A DNA stretch of 17,126 bases from JBGTKH01 sp041744735 (GCA_041744735.1 JBGTKH010000321.1:1-17126), one strand, 5' to 3'; positions 1 through 7,631 are shown, numbered from the stretch's first letter. The notes: generated by a model not told the origin, from the sequence alone. Made by a program: numbers and translations.

Positions 1-28
1 GCCCCCGGATGCCTGTTTTGCTGGGGGC
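1..28. other. Possible hairpin at the left edge of the window
   Basis: The sequence opens with GCCCCC (1-6) and closes with GGGGGC (23-28) around a 16-base loop containing TTTT. It could be the terminator or 3' hairpin of a gene lying off the left edge, but no T-run follows the stem. The rest of 1-214 shows no gene and no convincing promoter. Confidence 0.2.
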
Positions 29-214
29 TCGAAGACTCGACCCCAGCCACCCAACCCGAACTCTAAACTGTGACAATGCACTAGCGGGCACTGATCGGGA
101 AAAATCGGCTATTGGACGTATGGGTGCGGCCAATTTCGGCATGGGACAGATTCGGGGAAATTGCTAAGTTGATGCCGTTTGGTCAACTTCGTTTCCCGCG
201 ATGGTTCGCATTCC

Positions 215-1084
215 ATGTCGTTCTCGTCGAGCGTGCTGAATCGATTGGGCGAATTGAATCGGTCGCGCGGTGTGCGTACGGACGAGGTGCGCGGGCCAGT
301 TGCCGGGGATAGAGGACGCAGCAGACCGCTCGTGGAACGAGAGGGCGATAAGCCAGAGACGTCCGCCTTGCCGGCGGGTGTCGAGTGTGAGACCGATAGC
401 GGCCTGCATTGGCTGGTCGAGACGCCGTTGGAGGCTCTGTGGCGCGACGGCCGGCGGTACGTTGAGCGTGCGCGGCCGTCATTTCAGCAGGCGGCGGGCG
501 ACGCGAATCTGCACCGCGACTTGCGCGGACTGGTTGAACATTTTCCCCGTCGCCTCTTGCTGCTGGACTTAGAGACCTGCGGCTTCGCGGGGTCGATGAT
601 CTTTCTCGTGGGCCTGCTGCACGAGCGCAACGGTCAGTTGCTGCTGTCGCAACTGCTGGCTCGTAATTACGCCGAAGAGCGGCCGGTGCTGGAATCGCTG
701 TGGCAGATTGTTGAGGGCAAGCAGGTTTTGATCACGTTCAACGGCAAGAGTTTCGATTGGCCGATGGTGCAGGACCGCAGCACGCTGCATCACTTGCGGC
801 GCGAACAGGCGCCGACGGAAATGACGCACTGCGACTTGCTGCATCACGCGCGTCGCCGATGGAAACAACAGTTGCCCAATTGCAAGCTGCAGACGCTCGA
901 ACGTTACGTCTGCGGGCGGCGGCGAGTCGCAGACATCGCCGGGCAGGACATTCCTCAGGCGTATCATAACTTCGTCCGCAGCGGCGATGCGTGGCAGATG
1001 CGATCGATCCTGCATCACAACGCGCTGGATCTCGTCACGCTGCTGCAGCTTTCGCTGTGTCTCTTCGATCAAGATAGCATTTAA
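215..1084 (+). CDS. YprB-like ribonuclease H-fold 3'-5' exonuclease domain protein
   Basis: This 289-residue protein carries a DEDD-type exonuclease fold of the RNase_H_2/YprB family. The first motif is LLLDLET at 115-121 with acidic residues D118 and E120. A second motif, ITFNGKSFDWP (173-183), supplies D181. The segment HCDLLHHARR follows at about 205-214, and HHNALDLVTL supplies D272. The C-terminal two thirds match the family's single domain; the first 95 residues are charged and look disordered. I chose ATG 215 because the protein then begins with a plausible MSFSSSVLNRLGEL helix. An in-frame TTG at 179 would add 12 residues, and neither start has a clear Shine-Dalgarno. Members of the family are thought to act on single-stranded nucleic acid, but the substrate here is unknown. 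The gene stands alone; its 3' end faces the small minus-strand gene 16 bases away. Confidence 0.75.
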   Translation: MSFSSSVLNRLGELNRSRGVRTDEVRGPVAGDRGRSRPLVEREGDKPETSALPAGVECETDSGLHWLVETPLEALWRDGRRYVERARPSFQQAAGDANLHRDLRGLVEHFPRRLLLLDLETCGFAGSMIFLVGLLHERNGQLLLSQLLARNYAEERPVLESLWQIVEGKQVLITFNGKSFDWPMVQDRSTLHHLRREQAPTEMTHCDLLHHARRRWKQQLPNCKLQTLERYVCGRRRVADIAGQDIPQAYHNFVRSGDAWQMRSILHHNALDLVTLLQLSLCLFDQDSI

Positions 1085-1100
1085 CCGCGGTTCAACGATC

Positions 1101-1319
1101 TCAACGCCGCGCCTGCTCGATGATCTCTACGTCCACGTGCTGATACGTCTCGCCGCTGCAGGGACAAAGTTCCAGCCGGTAGCGCAGTTCACCTCGCATT
1201 TTCTCGATGGCTACTTCGCGCGAGTCGGCTGTGACCTGCAATTCGCCGACGTCTCTGCCCGTGTGATAGATCGTCCAGCGTCCGCCCTCGACGCGCGAAA
1301 TCGTGCATGGGAACTTCAT
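1101..1319 (-). CDS. Small conserved-looking hypothetical protein, 72 aa
   Basis: I do not recognise a named family. The open frame extends further upstream, but the start at 1319 (MKFPCTISRV) is preceded by GGGAG eight bases upstream, so I prefer it. The product begins with beta-strand-like segments (CTISRVEGGRWTIYHT, then DVGELQVTADS). A helix with the charged stretch REVAIEKMRGELRYRLE follows, then CPCSGE and a hydrophilic tail (HVDVEIIEQARR). A short strand-strand-helix-strand layout resembles HicB-type or DUF-sized regulatory folds, but I see no HicA partner next to it. The CPC pair could bind metal. It converges with the exonuclease gene and diverges from the membrane protein gene across about 113 bases that must hold both promoters. 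Confidence 0.55.
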   Translation of the reverse strand: MKFPCTISRVEGGRWTIYHTGRDVGELQVTADSREVAIEKMRGELRYRLELCPCSGETYQHVDVEIIEQARR

Positions 1320-1432
1320 GATTCTGACTCCCGCTGACTGAACTCGAGGATACACCAACGCGGCTCGGTTTGACATCCGTTGTAGCGGCGCGGTAAGTTG
1401 CCGTCGTCTCGTTTGCTTACCCGAGAATCGCC

Positions 1433-1927
1433 GTGAGCCACTCCGAACCGTACAGGCCGCCGGAAACACCTGCTCCGAGCAAGTCAGCACCGGACGATCC
1501 GCGCCCGGCCGCACGCAACCAACCCTTGGCGATCATTTGGGCGGTCGCCGTCGCATTGCTCGGCGGCTATGTGTGCGGCTTGGCGATCAGCCAATTCGGA
1601 ACGCTAGGCAGCGCGTCGCTGTGGGCGTTGGGCGTGCTTGCCGGATTTGCTGGCCGCAAGATACTCACCGCGCCGAGCCGACCGATCGCTTGGACTCTGG
1701 CGGTCGCCTGCGTGCCGGCGCTGGTCATTGCCGAAGTTTGCTGGATTCATTGGAACACGCGACAGGGCGCGGCGAGTTGGTGGATTGCGCTTATGCTGTT
1801 TCCAACCTTTCTCACCGAGTACAAGTTAGATGCGGCGATCGCCGCGGTGTTCACGCTCTTCGGTGCGCTGGCCGCGTTTCGTCAAACGGCATATCGGTAC
1901 CGGCTCGTGGCTGTTGTTGAAGAGTAG
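1433..1927 (+). CDS. Multi-pass membrane protein of unknown function
   Basis: This 164-residue protein starts at GTG 1433; no strong Shine-Dalgarno is visible. After a proline-rich, hydrophilic first 30 residues there are about five hydrophobic segments, at roughly 33-52, 62-78, 84-104, 115-129 and 132-150. They are separated by short loops, and the tail ends in YRYRLVAVVEE. No catalytic motif or known transporter signature is visible. It lies between a divergent small gene and the lipoprotein gene, about 100 bases upstream of the latter, which does not suggest a shared job. The hydrophobic pattern makes a real inner-membrane protein likely, but no function can be given. Confidence 0.6.
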   Translation: MSHSEPYRPPETPAPSKSAPDDPRPAARNQPLAIIWAVAVALLGGYVCGLAISQFGTLGSASLWALGVLAGFAGRKILTAPSRPIAWTLAVACVPALVIAEVCWIHWNTRQGAASWWIALMLFPTFLTEYKLDAAIAAVFTLFGALAAFRQTAYRYRLVAVVEE

Positions 1928-2028
1928 CTGTCGCTCGGCTGGCAGACTGGGCTATCCCGATATCGCAGGCGCGTGCTAAAACTTGGCCCAATAGTTCAAC
2001 AGTTCGAAACGGAGCAAGGAGTACGACA

Positions 2029-2556
2029 ATGCGGACGACAATAGCTCGCGCGGTGCGGACCGTGTCAACGATGATCGTCATGGCAGCGCTTGTGATCGCC
2101 AACGGTTGTGGCGGCGAGCCGGAGCCGTTGCCCGGTGTTAGCGTTAGCAAAGACGGCGCGTCAGATCACGGCCACGATCATGCCCATCCGGCGCACGGAC
2201 CTAACGGCGGACATTTGGTCGAACTGGGCGATGAAGAATATCACGCTGAATGGTTGCACGACGACGCGACCGGCACTGTCACGGTGATCATCTTAGACGG
2301 ACAGGTCAAAGACGAAGTCGGAATCGAAGCCGAAAGTCTGACGATCAACGTGGCTATCGAAGGCCAATCGCCGCAGACTTACGAATTGCCGGCCGTCAAT
2401 CGCAGCAGCGACGATCCGCCCAAAGCCACGCGTTTTGAACTGTCCAGCGAAAAACTGCTCACCGCGCTTCAAATCGGCACCGGCGTGCACGCCACGCTGA
2501 GCGTCGACATCGCCGGCAAGCAATACGTGGGCAAGATCGAACACCATCATCATTAA
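2029..2556 (+). CDS. Histidine-rich putative lipoprotein
   Basis: This 175-residue protein has a classic export signal: basic residues in the first 10, a hydrophobic core at 13-24 (STMIVMAALVIA) and a lipobox-like ANGC with Cys27 as the lipidation site. A histidine-rich stretch follows at 47-62, with H47, H49, H51, H53, H56 and H62, the last within HGPNGGH, then LGDEEYHAEW at 67-75. The rest is beta-rich and acidic, and the protein ends in four consecutive histidines (172-175). The histidine clusters suggest binding of a transition metal such as zinc, copper or nickel at the cell surface or in the periplasm; this is inference. AAGGAG lies about eight bases before ATG 2029 and fixes the start. 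No metal transporter gene is adjacent. Confidence 0.7.
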   Translation: MRTTIARAVRTVSTMIVMAALVIANGCGGEPEPLPGVSVSKDGASDHGHDHAHPAHGPNGGHLVELGDEEYHAEWLHDDATGTVTVIILDGQVKDEVGIEAESLTINVAIEGQSPQTYELPAVNRSSDDPPKATRFELSSEKLLTALQIGTGVHATLSVDIAGKQYVGKIEHHHH

Positions 2557-2572
2557 TCGCTCCCTCGCAGTA

Positions 2573-2593
2573 GGACGGATTGCCAATCCGTCC
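2573..2593. repeat. Perfect 9-bp inverted repeat between convergent genes
   Basis: GGACGGATT (2573-2581) is followed by GCC and its exact complement AATCCGTCC (2585-2593). It sits between the stop codons of two convergent genes (2556 and 2620), so it may act as a bidirectional transcription barrier. No T-run follows on either strand, so it is not a textbook intrinsic terminator. It looks like one of the short palindromes dispersed through this genome. Confidence 0.55.
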
Positions 2594-2619
2594 GTCGCCC
2601 GTCGAACTTGTCGCAGGCT

Positions 2620-4209
2620 TTACCTCGCGTCGCTCGACCTTTCGCGGCGTAGGTAAATGAACGACTTTCCCAACCGTCCGCCGTAGTTGCCGGCGGAGAT
2701 CGTCAGTAGTCCGGGGGTGGAGACGCTGGCGGCGATGGCGGCTTGGGTGGCGGCGGCGACGGTTTCCAGGTCGCGGCCGTTGATGATGATTTCCATGATC
2801 GACGTCACGCCGTCGGGGACGCGGGATTGGCTGCCCAGCTTTTCCTTGAGTATATGGCAGTACTCGGCGTAGGTGCTGGCGATCAGAAACTTGTAGCGGC
2901 TGCCGGCTTTCGAGGCGCTGGCGGCGACTCCACCGGGGAACGTGGTGATCGTGCCGGGCGTGTCGTCGACCGCCGCGGCGGCTCGCACCGCCGCGTCGAT
3001 CGCGGCGTCTTCGGTGGCTCCCAGAAACCACAGATTGCCGCCCATAATGCCGTCGCGGAAACCGAAGCGGCGGTCCAGCGTGAACTCACCTCCCATCGTC
3101 GGAATCACCCACACGCGTCGCCGGTGCCGCGTGTCGCGGAACTGATGGCCGTCGCCGAAGAAGGCGATTTTCCGGCCCAGTTTGAAATACGGGTCGTTGT
3201 CCAGCAAGTTAAAGCAGGCGGCGGTCGGGCAGGTGAGCACGTTCTGACTGATGCGCGTGAGCAGCGCACGTTCGAGCCGTTGCTGGCGATCTTTGAAGAA
3301 CCGCGGCACGTGGAATTGGACGACGACGCCAGGGCGGCCGTCGGGCGTCGTCACTGACTCGTCGCCGCCGGACTCGACAAACCGGTCGATGCCCGCTTCA
3401 CAGTCGCACATGATGGTGCTGGACGCATTGCCCGTCGCCGCGCGGGCTGCATGCTCAAGCCACGTGCGATCACGGGCCGTGATCAGCACCTCGGCATAGA
3501 TGCTGCGAAAGGCTTCGGCGTAGGTGTCGTCGATTGTGGCCGGCACGGAATGTGAGGAAGTGATGGGAGGAAGGGGATTTATGGGACGTATGAGGAGCGG
3601 TCCTTTTTGGCGGCCGCGGCCTTGATAGACCGCGGTTTCCGTGATCACTTTGTCCATGAACACGTCGTGGTCTTGCGTGGGGACCTCGTCGAACATTTGG
3701 CACTCGAAGGCCAGTGCGATTAGCGGGGTGTCGGGGCGGGCGTGCTCTAGCAGCTTGTCGTAGTAGCCTTTGCCGTGCCCTGAGCGGCCGCCGCGGCGGT
3801 CGAAGGCGACGCCGGGGACCATGATCAGGTCGAGCTGCTCGACATCCACTCGCTTGTCGGCACGCGACCGCAGTTCCGTTTTCGGTTCCAGGATCTTGTA
3901 CATGCCGGTTTCCAATTCGTCCATCGACTCCAGATGGAACAGTTCCAGCAGGCCATCGACACAGTACGGGATCACAATTCGCTTGCCGCTGGCCAGAGCG
4001 GCGGGCAACGCGTGCCGCGTGCGGACTTCGGCACGCACGTCGATGTAGAACATCACCGTGCGGGCCGCTTGGAATTCGGGCAGGGCCATGAATTGGTCGA
4101 CGATCCGGCGGCTGAGTTCGTCCTTGTTCTCCTGAGCCCGTCGGTTGGCGTGGGCCTGCTCGCGGATCTGCTGCTTACGCTGCTGCGATTCGGTGAGCTG
4201 TTGTTGCAT
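2620..4209 (-). CDS. Fusion: 5-formyltetrahydrofolate cyclo-ligase domain + formylmethanofuran:H4MPT formyltransferase (Ftr/FhcD)
   Basis: This 529-residue protein has two complete enzyme domains. Residues 1-196 match 5-formyltetrahydrofolate cyclo-ligase, which converts 5-formyl-THF to methenyl-THF with ATP. The basic N-terminal helix, the RIVIPYC strand near 77-83 and the signature VPGVAFD (131-137) followed by GHGKGYYD (144-151) are present. A proline-rich linker spans about 197-222. Residues 223-529 match Ftr along its whole length, including TYAEAFRS, IMCDCEAGIDR, TPDGRPGV (288-295), FFGDGHQ, GGEFTL, MGGNLW, FPGGVAASASKAGS, INGRD and ISAGNYGG (505-511). Ftr moves a formyl group between formylmethanofuran and tetrahydromethanopterin in the cytoplasm. 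There is no methionine at the junction; the only nearby candidate start (GTG, 3544-3546) lacks a Shine-Dalgarno, so a true fusion is likely. The start at 4209 has a weak AAAGAG seven bases upstream. No other H4MPT genes are in view. Confidence 0.92.
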   Translation of the reverse strand: MQQQLTESQQRKQQIREQAHANRRAQENKDELSRRIVDQFMALPEFQAARTVMFYIDVRAEVRTRHALPAALASGKRIVIPYCVDGLLELFHLESMDELETGMYKILEPKTELRSRADKRVDVEQLDLIMVPGVAFDRRGGRSGHGKGYYDKLLEHARPDTPLIALAFECQMFDEVPTQDHDVFMDKVITETAVYQGRGRQKGPLLIRPINPLPPITSSHSVPATIDDTYAEAFRSIYAEVLITARDRTWLEHAARAATGNASSTIMCDCEAGIDRFVESGGDESVTTPDGRPGVVVQFHVPRFFKDRQQRLERALLTRISQNVLTCPTAACFNLLDNDPYFKLGRKIAFFGDGHQFRDTRHRRRVWVIPTMGGEFTLDRRFGFRDGIMGGNLWFLGATEDAAIDAAVRAAAAVDDTPGTITTFPGGVAASASKAGSRYKFLIASTYAEYCHILKEKLGSQSRVPDGVTSIMEIIINGRDLETVAAATQAAIAASVSTPGLLTISAGNYGGRLGKSFIYLRRERSSDAR

Positions 4210-4300
4210 CGTGCGGCTCTTTGCTGGGAACGGCTGAAGTTTTTCGTTGGACTGACGACAAGGATAATGGAATCAGTCGCGGGTGAATATTCCCCTTGAC

Positions 4301-4468
4301 TTAGTACGACGGCCCTCCGAGGCGTTTGTAGCGGCCAGTCAACAAGCCACCGACACGGGGTCGGTGGTGAAATGTGGGTAAGGGCAAGGCTTCCGAGCCC
4401 GTCGACGCCGCTAAGTCGTTAAACGACGGGCTCGGAGGCGCTCGGAGGGCCGTCCTACTTGGAGGTTT
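4301..4468. repeat. Nested palindromic repeat element in a 303-base gene-free gap
   Basis: The gap 4210-4512 has no gene. It contains three inverted repeats. The outermost pairs 4308-4321 with 4441-4454 (14 bases exact, then TACT matches after one mismatch). Inside it, CCACCGAC (4347-4354) pairs with GTCGGTGG (4360-4367) around a five-base loop. Beside that, 4389-4404 pairs with 4424-4439 (16 pairs with one G-T wobble). The whole could fold as a three-way cruciform in DNA or RNA. It separates two minus-strand genes, so it may limit read-through from the M81 gene into the Ftr fusion gene. It resembles a non-autonomous dispersed element rather than an insertion sequence; no transposase is encoded. 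Confidence 0.65.
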
Positions 4469-4495
4469 GCAAAATCATGGGGGGCAAAATCATGA
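4469..4495. repeat. 27-base unit with two GCAAAATCATG cores (copy 1)
   Basis: GCAAAATCATGG (4469-4480) is followed after a short G-run by GCAAAATCATGA (4484-4495), a direct repeat at 15-base spacing. A second copy with the same spacing lies at 9188-9214 and differs at only two of 27 positions. The copy here lies just past the 3' end of the M81 gene. Confidence 0.6.
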
Positions 4496-4512
4496 AGAGC
4501 GTGGTGATGGGA

Positions 4513-5994
4513 TCAGTCCGTGGCGATCGGGAACAGGGGGCGGGCGACTCGGCGGTAGGTTAGTTGGCGGAAGTCGTGCGAGTGGATGGCGCGGGCGTTG
4601 ATGTTGTAGATCGAGCCGGCCAGTCGCTCGAAGCCAGAGCGAAAATGCACGGCCGACTTGACGGCGATGTACCGCATCGAGCCGCAGTCGATGCCCAGCG
4701 AGCGGGCGAAGGCCGGGTCCAGCGGTTGCTCGCGGGCGTTCACCACGACCACCGATACACCGCCGGTTCGCAGCCATGCCGAACGGCCCATATTGCCCGT
4801 CAGGCCGGCGTACATCGGGCCGTCGTAGGCGAAGCGGCCGTCGGAAACTGCGACGACGTCGAATTCAGCTTCGACTGGCGGGCCTTGTTGCGGATCGGAC
4901 TTGCCGCCTACCGCCGCCGAAATGCGGTTGCCGGAGCCGGCGGCGTGAGCTTGCTCGGCAACTTCCGGATCGACGATGTACAGCATCAGTGCGTCTTGTA
5001 GGCCCAGTTCGATGAACGTCCGCAGCACTTCGGTCGAATCGCCCGGTGCGCCGCCACCCGTGTTGTCGGCCCCGTCGGCAAGGATAATTGGATAGCGGCC
5101 CAGGTTTTCGCCCTCAGCCAAGGCTTCGCGCGCGGTGAGCGGTTGTCGATACCAGCGCTGGCGGTTCTGCCAGACCCAGCCGCCTAGTTCCTCGGCCGTC
5201 GATTGTGCCAAAGCCCGGTCGCCGTCGGCCACGACAATCACCGACGCTCCGAGGTCGGGAACATCCGCCCAAGGAAACCCGGTGGACAGTGTGACCGACA
5301 AGATGCCCGGCCGGCGTTCGACTTCGTGCACTCGCCGCATCACTTCGTCCATCGGCGGATGAGCGGTTACTTGGCAGGGCGCACTCCACAGCAGCGGCAG
5401 TTTATGCAGTGCCATCACCGGCCGGATTTCGCCGCGGATCGTCTGCACAATCAAATCCGCAGCTTCGCGGCCCCGTTCAGCCATGTCTATGTGCGGATAG
5501 GTGTCGAAGCCGACGATGGCGTCGGCCACGTCCACACGCCACTGAGTGTGGTTGGCGTGCAAATCCTGGGTCACGACAATCGGCCGGCCGGAGCCGACGA
5601 CGTCTCTGACCGCCGCGATGAAATCCCCGTCGCCGTCGTCAATTCCCTCAACCACCATCGCACCGTGCAGATCTAACAGCACGCCGTCGATACGGCCCTC
5701 GTCCGCTCCCGCCTGCTGCAATCGCACGAGGAATTCGGTTTTCAGGGCCTCGTAGTCCGCTCGCCGGATCACGCCGCCCGGATAAGCGAACGTCCAGAGC
5801 AACGGGATCAGCTCGAAACCGTGCTTTTTCGCCCCGTCGATGAATCCGCCAGTACAGATGTTGGCCCCGCCAAACCGATCTATTACCGAACGTCCGCGGA
5901 ACAGGCCGAAGCCGGATTCAAACTCGCGGAGTGTCGTGGGCGACTTGGCAAAGGTGCTGGATTCGTGGGAAACACCGCCGGCTGCGATTCGCAT
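4513..5994 (-). CDS. M81 family (MlrC-type) metallopeptidase
   Basis: This 493-residue protein matches the M81/MlrC family, zinc-dependent cytoplasmic peptidases named after microcystinase C. Visible landmarks are SHESSTF near the N-terminus (9-15), LLDLHGAM (106-113), TQDLHANHT (142-150), DTYPHIDMAERG (164-175), the glycine-rich ADGADNTGGGAPGDS (306-320) of the C-terminal domain, and KSAVHFRSGF near 446-455. The DLHGA, DLHAN and YPHID histidines and aspartates are the likely metal ligands. The open frame begins at 6033, but ATG 5994 gives the family-like start MRIAAGG and has AGGAG six bases upstream, so I use it. The natural substrate is unknown; planctomycetes need not degrade microcystin. 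It diverges from kamA across about 218 bases. Confidence 0.88.
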   Translation of the reverse strand: MRIAAGGVSHESSTFAKSPTTLREFESGFGLFRGRSVIDRFGGANICTGGFIDGAKKHGFELIPLLWTFAYPGGVIRRADYEALKTEFLVRLQQAGADEGRIDGVLLDLHGAMVVEGIDDGDGDFIAAVRDVVGSGRPIVVTQDLHANHTQWRVDVADAIVGFDTYPHIDMAERGREAADLIVQTIRGEIRPVMALHKLPLLWSAPCQVTAHPPMDEVMRRVHEVERRPGILSVTLSTGFPWADVPDLGASVIVVADGDRALAQSTAEELGGWVWQNRQRWYRQPLTAREALAEGENLGRYPIILADGADNTGGGAPGDSTEVLRTFIELGLQDALMLYIVDPEVAEQAHAAGSGNRISAAVGGKSDPQQGPPVEAEFDVVAVSDGRFAYDGPMYAGLTGNMGRSAWLRTGGVSVVVVNAREQPLDPAFARSLGIDCGSMRYIAVKSAVHFRSGFERLAGSIYNINARAIHSHDFRQLTYRRVARPLFPIATD

Positions 5995-6087
5995 TTTGGG
6001 CTCCTGAGCGGGCCGTTCACGTGCGCCGACCATGTTACCCGAAGAACCTCGGCAGCAACAATCCTGTCAATTTTGGAAGAACGTGTA

Positions 6088-6115
6088 TTGACATAGTTCA
6101 AATCCATGATATGAA
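6088..6115 (+). promoter_or_regulatory. Candidate sigma-70-type promoter for kamA
   Basis: A perfect TTGACA (6088-6093) is followed after 16 bases by TATGAA (6110-6115), a four-of-six match to TATAAT. This would give a leader of roughly 90 bases before the kamA start at 6213. It lies in the divergent region between the M81 gene and kamA. Confidence 0.4.
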
Positions 6116-6121
6116 TTTCGC

Positions 6122-6133
6122 GCAGCTAGCTGC
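6122..6133. promoter_or_regulatory. Perfect 12-bp palindrome beside the kamA promoter
   Basis: GCAGCTAGCTGC is its own reverse complement. It lies seven bases downstream of the proposed -10 box, at the expected transcription start, where a dimeric repressor could bind. Chance occurrence is possible. Confidence 0.3.
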
Positions 6134-6212
6134 CTTTGGTCGCCGGCCGGCCCCGCGTGGGGTCCGAATAATTGCGACCGTACAATCCGGGTGAATTAAG
6201 GAGAACCCTGGA

Positions 6213-7556
6213 ATGACCACTTCTGACTGTGATGTTGCCTCACTTACCGTTAGTAACGACGAGGAGCCTCCCTCGTGTTCTACCCGCAGCACTGATGTTG
6301 AACCTCCGGGTAGTCGCCTGCCAATCCTCTCTCACCGCCCCTTCTTTCCCGCCAATTCTCACGGCACCGCCACCGTCTCCCCAAAAACGGATTTTGTCCC
6401 CAGGCGGTTTCGCACCTCTCGCCGGCCCGCCAAGACGCCGCAAACGTCGGCCTATCGCCGGGCTTTTTTCCCGAAAGTTTCCGATAAGGAATGGAACGAT
6501 TGGCGTTGGCAGTCGCGGCACCGAGTTCGCACGCTGGAGCAGCTCGACGCTCAGCTTGTGCTTTCTGACGACGAGCGACAGGCCTTGATCCAGGGCGGCT
6601 CGATGCTGCCCGTGGGCATCACGCCGTATTACATGAGTTTGCTATCGCGCGAGGACGCCAGCCAGCCGCTGCGGCGGACCGTGGTGCCAACCACCGGCGA
6701 ATTCGTGCGCACGCCCGGCGAGGCCGACGATCCGCTGGGCGAAGACGGGCATAGTCCGGTGCCGGGCCTCGTGCATCGGTATCCGGATCGCGTGCTGCTG
6801 TTGGCCTTGGATTTCTGCTCGACCTATTGCCGCTATTGCACGCGGTCGCGAGTGGTCGGGCACGGCGAAATCATGCCCAACGAAGCCCGGCTGGAGCAGG
6901 CCTTCGAGTACTTGCGGCAGACTCCAGCGGTCCGCGACGTGCTGATTTCCGGCGGCGATCCGCTGGCACTGAGCGAAGACAAGCTGGACTGGATTCTGGG
7001 CCGGCTGCGGGCCATCCCGCACATCGAGTTCGTTCGCATCGGTACGAAAATGCCGGCCGTGCTGCCACAGCGGATCACTCCGCAACTCTGCCGAGTTCTG
7101 CGGAAATACCATCCACTGTGGATGAGTGTCCATTTCCTGCACCCCGATGAATGCACGCCCGAATCGTATCAGGCGTGCAGCCGGCTGGCCGACGCCGGGA
7201 TTCCTTTGGGAGCACAAACGGTGCTGCTCAAAGGCGTCAATGACGACGTGGAAACGATGAAGGAGCTGATTCACCGGCTGCTGCTGATGCGAGTCCGCCC
7301 GTATTATCTCTATCAGTGCGACCCGATTTCCGGTTCATCGCACTTCCGCACGACGGTCGCCAAAGGGCTGGAGATCATCGAAGGGCTGCGTGGCCATACC
7401 ACGGGCTACGCCGTGCCGACGTATGTCATCGACGCCCCCGGCGGCGGCGGCAAGATTCCCTTACAACCGGATTATTATCTGGGCCGCGACGGCGATAACG
7501 TGCTGTTGCGGAATTACGAAGGGAACGTCTACCGCTATCCCGATCCGGTAACCTGA
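6213..7556 (+). CDS. kamA: KamA-family radical SAM enzyme, probable lysine 2,3-aminomutase
   Basis: This 447-residue protein aligns from about residue 86 with lysine 2,3-aminomutase, a PLP- and SAM-dependent enzyme that turns L-lysine into L-beta-lysine. The iron-sulfur cysteines are CSTYCRYC (C202, C206, C209). Arg211 corresponds to the carboxylate-binding arginine of the clostridial enzyme. D370 in YQCD and D407 in VIDAPGGGGK match the two aspartates that hold the lysine side-chain amine, and K414 is the PLP lysine. These aspartates favour lysine over glutamate as substrate. The zinc site of the clostridial enzyme is absent: its Cys268 position is D345, and the C-terminal CxCxxC tail is missing because the protein ends at RYPDPVT. 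An extra 85-residue Ser/Pro-rich N-terminus precedes the core. AAGGAG nine bases before ATG 6213 supports the long start. An EpmB-like role on elongation factor P is an alternative. Confidence 0.9.
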   Translation: MTTSDCDVASLTVSNDEEPPSCSTRSTDVEPPGSRLPILSHRPFFPANSHGTATVSPKTDFVPRRFRTSRRPAKTPQTSAYRRAFFPKVSDKEWNDWRWQSRHRVRTLEQLDAQLVLSDDERQALIQGGSMLPVGITPYYMSLLSREDASQPLRRTVVPTTGEFVRTPGEADDPLGEDGHSPVPGLVHRYPDRVLLLALDFCSTYCRYCTRSRVVGHGEIMPNEARLEQAFEYLRQTPAVRDVLISGGDPLALSEDKLDWILGRLRAIPHIEFVRIGTKMPAVLPQRITPQLCRVLRKYHPLWMSVHFLHPDECTPESYQACSRLADAGIPLGAQTVLLKGVNDDVETMKELIHRLLLMRVRPYYLYQCDPISGSSHFRTTVAKGLEIIEGLRGHTTGYAVPTYVIDAPGGGGKIPLQPDYYLGRDGDNVLLRNYEGNVYRYPDPVT

Positions 7557-7565
7557 TGTATCAAT

Positions 7566-7611
7566 GGTGTCTGGGAATCCGATGGTTGGATTCCCAGACA
7601 CCTTCTTTTTT
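7566..7611 (+). terminator. Strong intrinsic terminator after kamA
   Basis: A perfect 15-bp stem, GGTGTCTGGGAATCC (7566-7580) with GGATTCCCAGACACC (7588-7602), encloses a seven-base loop and is followed by TTCTTTTTT (7603-7611). It begins nine bases after the kamA stop and ends 20 bases before the next start, so it separates kamA from the downstream run. Confidence 0.85.
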
Positions 7612-7631
7612 GACACCAGGGGCTCACGACC

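Noticed and set aside
4513..5994. Microcystin-degradation gene mlrC
   Set aside because: It belongs to the same M81 family, but no mlrA, mlrB or mlrD is nearby and the family is widespread with other likely substrates.
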